Assembly (NCBI GenBank): GCA_025935435.1
Contig: JAICVH010000061.1
Coordinates: forward strand, 1-9,303
Reading direction: 5' to 3'
Source of the DNA: Burkholderiales bacterium
GTDB taxonomy: Bacteria > Pseudomonadota > Gammaproteobacteria > Burkholderiales > Casimicrobiaceae
Length of the DNA: 9,303 nucleotides
This document shows positions 1 through 5,777 of this stretch, one piece after another; within the stretch, counting starts at the first letter, position 1; the number at the start of each line of letters is the position of its first letter. The notes under the pieces were generated by a model. That model saw nothing but the letters and a program-made list of their open reading frames with translations. It made no database searches and was not told the DNA's origin. The position numbers were made by a program, and so were the translations under genes.

Positions 1-152
1 ATCGCGCGTTCGCGGTCGATCTGATCGGCCTGCGGATTGATCAGGATGTCGATCGGGTTACCGACGGCATAGACGCCGACGAACACGAGCAGCGACATCA
101 CCAGCAGGACGACGACGCTCTGCAGACTCCTGCGGATTATGAATACCAGCAC
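1..152 (-). CDS. DppB-type ABC transporter permease, N-terminal fragment
   Basis: This is the first 50 codons of a permease that continues beyond the left edge. The start is a GTG at 152-150, preceded by a GAGGA ribosome-binding site (164-160) seven bases away; no ATG lies nearby in frame. The visible protein begins VLVFIIRRSLQSVVVLLVMS, with a basic patch at residues 7-8, then a hydrophobic segment at about residues 9-30, then the polar stretch GNPIDILINPQADQIDRERA. This is the typical opening of DppB/OppB-type permeases: one N-terminal helix followed by a periplasmic loop mentioning a low-numbered NP motif. In the family such proteins pair with a DppC-type permease and two ATPases to import peptides or other solutes. 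It follows the family 5 binding-protein gene at 252-1841 on the same strand after 99 bp, so it is probably the membrane part of the same importer. The substrate is not known. Confidence 0.85.
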   Translation of the reverse strand, partial: MLVFIIRRSLQSVVVLLVMSLLVFVGVYAVGNPIDILINPQADQIDRERA

Positions 153-162
153 GGACTAATCC

Positions 163-194
163 TCGGCCGAAAGTACAGCCCTACTTTCGGCCGA
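163..194 (-). repeat. Perfect 13-bp inverted repeat (hairpin) before the permease gene
   Basis: The arms are at 163-175 and 182-194 (tcggccgaaagta and its exact complement), separated by a 6-base loop. In minus-strand RNA this makes a 13-bp stem. No run of U follows, so it is not a classical intrinsic terminator. The 3' arm ends inside the GAGGA ribosome-binding site of the permease (164-160), so folding would tie up two of its five bases and stack next to the rest. A role in slowing permease translation, or in protecting the upstream message from 3' exonucleases, is inferred. Confidence 0.75.
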
Positions 195-203
195 TCATGC
201 TAC

Positions 204-237
204 CGCCGAATCGCGGGCGCAGCCCGACGATTCGGCG
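204..237 (-). repeat. Hairpin just downstream of the family 5 binding-protein gene
   Basis: The outer arms 204-213 and 228-237 (cgccgaatcg and its complement) are perfect. With one bulged base at 227 the stem continues through 214-218 pairing with 222-226, giving about 15 base pairs around a 3-base loop (219-221). It begins 14 bases after the stop codon of the binding-protein gene. No U tract follows on the minus strand. It could act as an mRNA 3'-end stabiliser or a Rho-independent-like partial block; the sequence alone does not decide. Confidence 0.7.
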
Positions 238-251
238 CGGGTACGGCAGGG

Positions 252-1841
252 TCAAGGCTGTTTCGCCGTTGGCCTGAACTGGAACGCGAGCGTGTACTCG
301 TCGGTGCGCGGCGTGTACTGCACGTTCTTCTTCGTCGCCCAGATCGTGAACTGGAAGTGCACCGGCATGAGGCCGAGATCGGACATCGCAAGCTCGGTCG
401 CGCGCTGCAGCATCGTGCGCCGGTTGTTGTCGTCCACCTGCTGCAGCGCCTGTTCGATCAGGTAATCGACCTTCGGGTTGCTGTAGCGACCCCAGTTCAC
501 CGCACCGAGGCCCTTGTCGCGATTGAACGTCGCAAGCAGCGAGCGCAGCGGCGACGACGCTTCGCCGGTCGACGCACCCCAGCCGACCATGTGGAAGCTG
601 AACTCCTGCTTGCTGGCGCGACCCGAGTAGGGTCCCATCGGCGCCGTCTCGACCTTCGAGTTGATGCCGACGCGCGTCAGCATCTGCGCGACCGCCTGCA
701 CGATCTTTTCATCGTTGACATAACGGCCGGCCGGCCCGTGGATCGTCAGGTTGAAGCCGTCGGGATAACCGGCCTCCGCAAGCAGCTTTTTCGCGCCGTT
801 CGGATCGTAAGCATCGGCCTTCAAGCCGGGCACGTTGCCGAACAGCTTGTCGGAAACGAGCTGCCCGGATGGAATCGCCTGCCCTTCCATCACGCGATCG
901 ACGATCGCCTGTCGATTGATCGCCTTGGAGATCGCATGGCGGACGCGCGAATCGAGCAGCGGATTCTTGGCAAGCGGCTTGCCGTCCTTGCCGGTGATGA
1001 ACGGGCTCGAGCGGTCCAGGTAATCGAAATTGAAATAGATGACGCGGTGCGAGATTTTCGACGTCACCGTGAAGCGCGGATCGGCCTTGATGCGAGCAAG
1101 ATCGGCCACCGGCGGCTGCTCGATCGCATCGACGTCGCCGGACAGCAGCGCGGCGACGCGCGCCGCCTCGTTCTTGATGATGCGGAACGTCACCTTGTCC
1201 CAGTGCGGCTTGTCGCCCCAGTAGCTGTCGTTTCGCGCGAGCTCGACGCGATCACCGTTCGCGTAACGGACGAACTTGTAGCGGCCGCTGCCGATCGCCG
1301 CCTTGCCCGAGTTGAAGTCCTCGGTGGACGCGCCGGTCGCGACCTTTTTCGAGACGATGTAGATCGTCGACAGGTCGTTCGGCATCAGCGGATGCGGGGC
1401 CGCGGTCTTGAAGCGGATCGTGTACGGATCGACGATCTCTTTCGCAACGATCGCCTTCGTGTACGCCGAGAACGGCCCCGGGCTGTTCGGCACCTGCGGC
1501 ACGCGATCGATGGAAAAGGCGACGTCCTCGGCAGTCAGCTCGCTGCCGTCGTGGAACTTGACGCCCTTGCGCAGCTTGAACTCCCACGTCTTGTCGTCGA
1601 TCGTCTTCCACGACGTCGCGAGTCCGGGAATCATCCGCGAATCGGGGTCCATCTGGACCAGCTTGTCGAAGATGTGCTCGGCGATGTTGTTGTTGGGGAA
1701 CAGATTGAAAAAGTGCGGATCGATCGACGTCACGTCGGCGGCGACCGCAATCTTCAAATCCTGGCCGGACGCGGGAACGGCGACGAGCGCGATGGCGAAC
1801 GCCAGCGCGCCCAGCAAGCGGTGCATGAGTGAACGGGACAT
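252..1841 (-). CDS. Periplasmic solute-binding protein, family 5 (dipeptide/oligopeptide type)
   Basis: This 529-residue protein is an extracellular binding component of a Dpp/Opp-type ABC importer, the usual length for SBP_bac_5 members. Residues 1-26 form a signal peptide: basic start (MSRSLMHR), hydrophobic core LLGALAFAIALVAV, and likely cleavage after ASG, before QDLK. There is no lipobox cysteine, so the mature form should be free in the periplasm. The mature N-terminus DLKIAVAADVTSIDPHF, the block WEFKLRKGVKFHDGSELTAEDV with FSIDR, and DSRVRHAISKAINRQAIVD are family hallmarks. The ATG at 1841 is chosen for the GAGG ribosome-binding site five to six bases upstream and because the signal peptide starts cleanly there; an internal ATG at codon 6 is a weaker alternative. 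The permease gene follows after 99 bp that hold two hairpins. The ligand could be a peptide, opine, nickel chelate or sugar; the sequence does not tell. Confidence 0.93.
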   Translation of the reverse strand: MSRSLMHRLLGALAFAIALVAVPASGQDLKIAVAADVTSIDPHFFNLFPNNNIAEHIFDKLVQMDPDSRMIPGLATSWKTIDDKTWEFKLRKGVKFHDGSELTAEDVAFSIDRVPQVPNSPGPFSAYTKAIVAKEIVDPYTIRFKTAAPHPLMPNDLSTIYIVSKKVATGASTEDFNSGKAAIGSGRYKFVRYANGDRVELARNDSYWGDKPHWDKVTFRIIKNEAARVAALLSGDVDAIEQPPVADLARIKADPRFTVTSKISHRVIYFNFDYLDRSSPFITGKDGKPLAKNPLLDSRVRHAISKAINRQAIVDRVMEGQAIPSGQLVSDKLFGNVPGLKADAYDPNGAKKLLAEAGYPDGFNLTIHGPAGRYVNDEKIVQAVAQMLTRVGINSKVETAPMGPYSGRASKQEFSFHMVGWGASTGEASSPLRSLLATFNRDKGLGAVNWGRYSNPKVDYLIEQALQQVDDNNRRTMLQRATELAMSDLGLMPVHFQFTIWATKKNVQYTPRTDEYTLAFQFRPTAKQP

Positions 1842-1929
1842 GGAAGACCTCGGCTGTGGGCGGAAACGCCGCGCGCCTCTGGTGGACGCTGGTCGCGACG
1901 GCGCAATCTAGCGCGAAGGGGACGACCCG

Positions 1930-3258
1930 TCAAAGCGCCGTCGGCCAGGTCTCCGGCGGTTCGCCCTCGTCCCATCCGGCCGACGAGTCCAGTGGCTCGA
2001 GAGCCTCGGTGCGGTCGAGATGGATCATCACGTCGAATTGCCGTGGCAGCAGCGCGTCGAAGTAGTGGCTCCAGCGCTCGGTTTGCGGACGATAGATGAC
2101 GCCGATCGCCCGCTGGAGCAGCGGTCCTTCGAGCGCCTGAGCGACATCCGGGTCATGCAGGTCGATCCAGAACCGGGCGCGACCGCTGTCGTGGAACAGA
2201 CGCTCGTAACTCTCCGCGAGACCCGGCCGAATCCGCTTGCGTTGCATCGGCGCATCCCAGTCGTCCGCGGCCGTGACCGTGCCGTCGTACGTCGAGAAGC
2301 CGATCGAGAACGCATTTCGACCGTAGCGCTCGCGCGCAAGTTGCCCGACGTTGATTTCGCCGCGGCGACCCATGTCCGTCGCGCGCGCATCACCGACATG
2401 CGAGTTGTGGGCCCATACGACGACGCCGCTGGCTGCACCCGGCATTCGTTCACGCAATGCATCGAGCGTCTCCGCCATGTGCGTGTCGCGCAGGTTCCAC
2501 GTCGACTCGCGCCCGCGGTACATCGCCCGGTAATAGCGTTCGGCGTTCATCACGAGGCGCGCATTCTGCTCCGCCGAAAAGAATTCCTCGTCGGCGGCAG
2601 TCTGCCCGTCCGTCGCCAGTGGCAGTCGCAGTGCCTGACGACGCAGATCGATCAATTGTGCGACCGCCTCGTCTTCGCACGAGTCGGCGCCTTGCGTGAC
2701 CGCGAAGCCATAACCCTGCGCGCTGTCGCCGAAGTATTCGAAGCAGCCGTAGCGCGCACGCGCGCGCGCCGCGGCGGCCGGGTCGGCGCGGTCGAGGTAC
2801 TCGAGCACCGCCTCGATCGACGCGTGAAGACTGTAGAGGTCGAGACCGAACAATCCGGCCTTGTCGCTGCGCTCGCGCTCACGGTTGAAAGCCGCGAGCC
2901 ACTCGACGAAGTCGCGCATGACGACGTTGCGCCACATCCAAGCGGGAAAACGCCGGAAATCCGACAGCGCGTCGACCGCATCGCGGTCGTCGCTGCGGCC
3001 GGTCACGTAGCGGTGTGCGCGAAACGTGTCCGGCCAGTCGGCCTCGAGCGTGACGGCACGAAAACCATGTTCGCGAATCAGACGCTCGGTCAGCGCGGCG
3101 CGCGTCGCGTAGAACTCGCGCGTCCCGTGCGACGCCTCGCCAATCAACACGACCGACGCGCGCGCAGCGCGCGCGGCAATGGCGTCGAGTGCCTTGTTGT
3201 CGTCGTCGACAGGATGCGCAACGCGTTCAGCGACCGCGTCGAAGCTTCGGGTTCCCAT
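1930..3258 (-). CDS. Erythromycin esterase family protein
   Basis: This predicted 442-residue protein belongs to the erythromycin esterase family (PF05139). The N-terminal motif GEASHGTREFY at residues 40-50 carries the conserved Glu41 and His44. GLDLYSLHAS lies at about 138-147, and the second histidine block WAHNSHVGDA starts at Trp282 (His284, His287). The C-terminus (HYFDALLPRQFDVMIHLDRTEALEPL) also fits. No signal peptide is seen, so it should be cytoplasmic. Characterised Ere enzymes hydrolyse the macrolide lactone, but most chromosomal relatives have no known substrate, so resistance should not be assumed. The reading frame stays open upstream to about 3399, overlapping the MORN-repeat gene; the ATG at 3258 is preferred because it follows that gene's stop (3308) and leaves the usual N-terminal length before the GEASHG motif. 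The ribosome-binding site is weak. The gene sits 49 bp after the MORN-repeat gene and 88 bp before the binding-protein gene, so co-transcription is possible. Confidence 0.88.
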   Translation of the reverse strand: MGTRSFDAVAERVAHPVDDDNKALDAIAARAARASVVLIGEASHGTREFYATRAALTERLIREHGFRAVTLEADWPDTFRAHRYVTGRSDDRDAVDALSDFRRFPAWMWRNVVMRDFVEWLAAFNRERERSDKAGLFGLDLYSLHASIEAVLEYLDRADPAAAARARARYGCFEYFGDSAQGYGFAVTQGADSCEDEAVAQLIDLRRQALRLPLATDGQTAADEEFFSAEQNARLVMNAERYYRAMYRGRESTWNLRDTHMAETLDALRERMPGAASGVVVWAHNSHVGDARATDMGRRGEINVGQLARERYGRNAFSIGFSTYDGTVTAADDWDAPMQRKRIRPGLAESYERLFHDSGRARFWIDLHDPDVAQALEGPLLQRAIGVIYRPQTERWSHYFDALLPRQFDVMIHLDRTEALEPLDSSAGWDEGEPPETWPTAL

Positions 3259-3307
3259 GTCGAGTTCGACCCGACAGAGGGGATTTAGTGCATCCGCTGA
3301 TTCCGAG

Positions 3308-3889
3308 TCAGTCGCACCGCGGCAGATGATCGTGCACGAACGCCTCCAGTTCCGCGTACTCGGCGTCCGCAGCGGCAGCATCGCGCTTCGCGATGTCACG
3401 CGCGACCGAATCGCTGACGCGCGTGCCGGCGTTCGTCCAGCCGATCGACGTTGCCAGGCTCCCCTGCACGTATTCGGTCTCCGAGCGGCGTTGACCGCCG
3501 GCGTACCAGGTCCGCGTCAGCCCGTCGCGCTCACCCCGCCGCCACGCCGACTCGAATCGCCGCGGAGGCTCGCGGTCACCGCCTCGCGTCTCGTACCACG
3601 TCGCGAGCGTGCCGTTGCGCGCGTCATCGTCGTAGGGAATGTGCGCGATGCGCGCGCCTTGCGGCGACCAGAAGATGAACGATCCGGTGCGCCGGCCAAC
3701 GTTGAACGCACCTGCGACACGCAAGCTGCCGCTGCCCGTGCGGAGCTCATAGCGACCATGCGGCTGGCCGTCGCGGCAACCCCCATCGACGAGCCATTGC
3801 GGTCCCTGTGCCACGGTCGCGCCCGAAATCGCGACGCCGACTGCAAACACGACCCACGTACGCGTCAGCCGCGCGTCTTTGCCCGCCAT
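3308..3889 (-). CDS. Exported MORN/YwqK-type repeat protein
   Basis: This 193-residue protein has a signal-peptide-like N-terminus: basic residues at 4, 7 and 10, hydrophobic core WVVFAVGVAISGATVA (12-27), and likely cleavage around AQ-GP. Residues 37-142 hold about four degenerate repeats of 23-28 residues with the pattern aromatic, charged, G-x-x-x-G, aromatic-x-x-W/Y: GRYELR at 45, GAFNVGRRTGSFIFW at 60, YDDDARNGTLATWY at 86, and FESAWRRGERDGLTRTWY at 112. This is the MORN_2 or YwqK pattern, often labelled 'toxin-antitoxin system YwqK family antitoxin', a label with little functional support here. The C-terminal 50 residues are Ala/Asp/Glu-rich and probably helical. The ATG at 3889 overlaps the livM stop by 25 bases, with a GCGAG-like site upstream, which suggests translational coupling; a GTG at 3850 would avoid the overlap but cut the signal peptide. 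The function is unknown; it should act in the periplasm or at the envelope. Confidence 0.75.
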   Translation of the reverse strand: MAGKDARLTRTWVVFAVGVAISGATVAQGPQWLVDGGCRDGQPHGRYELRTGSGSLRVAGAFNVGRRTGSFIFWSPQGARIAHIPYDDDARNGTLATWYETRGGDREPPRRFESAWRRGERDGLTRTWYAGGQRRSETEYVQGSLATSIGWTNAGTRVSDSVARDIAKRDAAAADAEYAELEAFVHDHLPRCD

Positions 3890-4833
3890 GCGGCCAGCTC
3901 GCCGACGATGCCGCGGCGAAACGCGAGCACGCATACAACGAAGATGACACCGGTAATCACGGTGACCCACTCGCCAAAGCCGGCAAGGTAACTCTCGAGC
4001 GCGATGATGAAAAAGGCGCCGACGACCGGACCGAAGATCGTGCCCATCCCACCGAGCAGCGTCATCAGAACGACCTCTCCCGACATCGTCCAGTGAACGT
4101 CGGTCAGCGAGGCGAGCTGGAACACGATCGCCTTCATCGCCCCGGCGAGACCGGCGAGTGCGGCGGACAAAACGAACGCGATCAGCTTGTAGCGATCTGC
4201 ATCGTAGCCAAGCGAGATGGCGCGTGGTTCGTTTTCGCGGATCGCCTTCAGCACCTGACCGAACGGCGAATGGATGACGCGGTAGATGAACAGGAAGCCG
4301 GCCAGGAATACGACGAGCACGAAGTAGTACATCGTCAGGATGTTCGACAGGTCGATCACGCCGAACAGCACGCCGCGCGGGACGGACTGGATGCCGTCCT
4401 CGCCGTGCGTGAACGGCGTCTGCAGATAGAAGAAGTACATCATCTGCGCCACCGCGAGCGTGATCATCGCGAAGTAGATGCCCTGGCGGCGGATCGCAAG
4501 CGAACCGACGACCGCACCGAGTGCGGCCGCTGCAGCGGTTCCTGCGGCGATCGCAAGCGCGGGCGGGAATCCCCAGACCTTCGCGGCATGCGCGCACACG
4601 TAACCGGCGGTGCCGAGGAACATCGCGTGCCCGAACGACAACAGTCCGCCGAAGCCGAGCAGCAGGTTGAAGGCGCACGCGAACAGCGCGAAGCACAGCG
4701 CCTTCATCATGAACACCGGATAAATGCCCACGAACGGCGCGACGGCAAGAAGGGCCGCCATCACGCCGGTCCCGATCAGCACGCCGCTGCGGGAGCGGCG
4801 GGTCGGCGTCGCAAGCGGTACGACGGTCGCCAT
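3865..4833 (-). CDS. livM: Branched-chain amino acid-type ABC transporter permease LivM
   Basis: This 322-residue inner-membrane permease is the second channel subunit of the HAAT-family importer. It is strongly hydrophobic, with about eight to ten membrane segments starting at residues 18-36. The block LLLGFGGLLSFGHAMFLGTAGY is the LivM signature near the second and third helices. The cytoplasmic loop IRENEPRAISLGYDADRYKL (EAA-like) is where the ATPase docks. The following block TLLGGMGTIFGPVVGAFFI is also typical of LivH/LivM. The ATG at 4833 overlaps the livH TGA by one base (TGATG), and GGGAA lies a few bases before it, so translation is coupled to livH and equal amounts of the two subunits are expected. 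The frame is open far upstream inside livH, but that extension is a shadow frame. The exported repeat gene overlaps its 3' end. Confidence 0.94.
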   Translation of the reverse strand: MATVVPLATPTRRSRSGVLIGTGVMAALLAVAPFVGIYPVFMMKALCFALFACAFNLLLGFGGLLSFGHAMFLGTAGYVCAHAAKVWGFPPALAIAAGTAAAAALGAVVGSLAIRRQGIYFAMITLAVAQMMYFFYLQTPFTHGEDGIQSVPRGVLFGVIDLSNILTMYYFVLVVFLAGFLFIYRVIHSPFGQVLKAIRENEPRAISLGYDADRYKLIAFVLSAALAGLAGAMKAIVFQLASLTDVHWTMSGEVVLMTLLGGMGTIFGPVVGAFFIIALESYLAGFGEWVTVITGVIFVVCVLAFRRGIVGELAAWRAKTRG

Positions 4834-5696
4834 CAGCGTTCCCGTCCGAACAGTCCGGCCGGCTTGATCATCAGCACGATGACCATGATGACGAAGATCA
4901 CGGTGGTCGATGCTTCCGGATAGAAATACTTGGTGAGTCCTTCGACGACGCCAAGCCCGAAGCCGGTCAGGATCGCGCCCATGATCGAACCCATGCCACC
5001 GATCACGACAACGGCGAACACGACAATGATGAGATCGGCACCCATCAGCGGGTTCACCTGGTAGATCGGTGCCGCCATCACGCCGGCGAGCGCCGCGAGG
5101 CCGACGCCGAACCCGAACGTCAACGTGATCATCCGCGGCACGTTGATGCCGAACGCCTGCACCAGCGCGGGATTTTCCGTTGCCGCGCGCAGATAGCTGC
5201 CGAGCTTCGTCCGCTCGATCACGTACCAGGTCGACAGGCAGACGATAAGCGAGGCGACGATCACCCAGCCGCGATAGATCGGCAGGAACATGAACCCGAG
5301 GTTCATGCCACCGGTCAGCGCCGACGGAATCTGGTACGGCAACCCCGATGAACCGAATTCGTTGCGAAACAGGCCCTGGATGATCAGCGCCAGGCCGAAG
5401 GTCAGCAGCAGGCCATACAGGTGATCGAGCTTGTAGAGCCGTGCGAGCATCGTGCGCTCGATCAGCATGCCGAACGCGCCGACGGCGATCGGCGCGAGCA
5501 GCAGCGACCACCAATAACCGACGCCGAGCTTCGTCAGCATGAACCACGCGAAGAACGCGCCCATCATGTATTGCGCGCCGTGCGTGAAGTTGATGATGTT
5601 GAGCAGGCCGAAGATCACGGCGAGCCCGAGCGACAACATCGCGTAGAACGCGCCGTTGATGAGCCCGATCAAGAGCTGGCCGAAAAGTGCCTGCAT
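4833..5696 (-). CDS. livH: Branched-chain amino acid-type ABC transporter permease LivH
   Basis: This 287-residue inner-membrane permease forms the translocation channel with LivM. The opening MQALFGQLLIGLINGAFYAM and the block GLAVIFGLLNIINFTHGAQYMMGAF are standard for LivH. The cytoplasmic docking loop is LRAATENPALVQAFGINVPRM, and VVIGGMGSIMGAILTGFGLG is the conserved glycine-rich segment near the C-terminus. Three starts are possible: TTG at 5738, ATG at 5708 and ATG at 5696. The last is chosen because a GGGA element lies eight bases upstream and because family members begin just before the QLLIGLINGAFYA helix. The TTG choice would place the start within the upstream hairpin. The gene follows the binding-protein gene after 81 bp that contain two hairpins, and ends in a TGATG overlap with livM. 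Confidence 0.93.
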   Translation of the reverse strand: MQALFGQLLIGLINGAFYAMLSLGLAVIFGLLNIINFTHGAQYMMGAFFAWFMLTKLGVGYWWSLLLAPIAVGAFGMLIERTMLARLYKLDHLYGLLLTFGLALIIQGLFRNEFGSSGLPYQIPSALTGGMNLGFMFLPIYRGWVIVASLIVCLSTWYVIERTKLGSYLRAATENPALVQAFGINVPRMITLTFGFGVGLAALAGVMAAPIYQVNPLMGADLIIVVFAVVVIGGMGSIMGAILTGFGLGVVEGLTKYFYPEASTTVIFVIMVIVLMIKPAGLFGRER

Positions 5697-5711
5697 CCGG
5701 TTTCCCATTGC

Positions 5712-5733
5712 CCGGGGCCCGGACGAGCCCCGG
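5712..5733 (-). repeat. GC-rich hairpin just before livH
   Basis: The arms 5712-5718 and 5727-5733 (ccggggc and gccccgg) form a 7-bp all-G/C stem with an 8-base loop. It lies 16 bases before the preferred livH ATG (5696) and would bury the alternative ATG region (5708) close to the stem base. It is the second of two consecutive hairpins between the binding-protein gene and livH. A role in translation or mRNA decay control is inferred. Confidence 0.6.
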
Positions 5734-5740
5734 TGCAAAT

Positions 5741-5767
5741 CAGGTCGCCGCCAAACGCGGCGACCTG
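5741..5767 (-). terminator. Terminator-like hairpin (probable attenuator) after the liv binding-protein gene
   Basis: The arms 5741-5750 and 5758-5767 (caggtcgccg and its complement) pair perfectly; an extra C-G pair (5751 with 5757) gives an 11-bp stem and 5-base loop. On the minus strand it starts 10 bases after the TAA stop of the binding-protein gene and is followed by ATTTG, a very short U-rich stretch. The stem is strong, but the weak U tract suggests partial rather than full termination, leaving some read-through into livH and livM. It could instead protect the upstream message from 3' decay. Confidence 0.55.
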
Positions 5768-5777
5768 CGTCGACGCG

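Noticed and set aside
357..1832. Long plus-strand open frame (491 codons) opposite the family 5 binding-protein gene
   Set aside because: It is Arg/Asp/Val-rich with no recognisable domain and lies exactly opposite a clear family member; such antisense frames are common in high-GC DNA.
1842..1929. Search for a promoter in the gap before the family 5 binding-protein gene
   Set aside because: No pair of -35 and -10 elements with suitable spacing was visible; only the ribosome-binding site near the start codon could be supported.
1930..3258. Reading the erythromycin-esterase-family gene as a macrolide-resistance gene
   Set aside because: Chromosomal members of the family are common and mostly of unknown substrate; there is no mobile element or other resistance gene nearby.
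3259..3270. Near-palindrome gtcgagttcgac directly before the erythromycin-esterase-family start codon
   Set aside because: It is short, cannot form a hairpin with a normal loop, and no promoter elements with proper spacing surround it.
2020..3288. Long plus-strand open frame (422 codons) opposite the erythromycin-esterase-family gene
   Set aside because: The composition is that of a shadow frame (Arg/Val-rich, no hydrophobic core or motif), and the minus strand codes for a clearly conserved protein.
3890..4696. Possible long N-terminal extension of the MORN-repeat protein through livM
   Set aside because: The extension is an Arg-rich shadow of livM; the signal peptide begins at the ATG at 3889.
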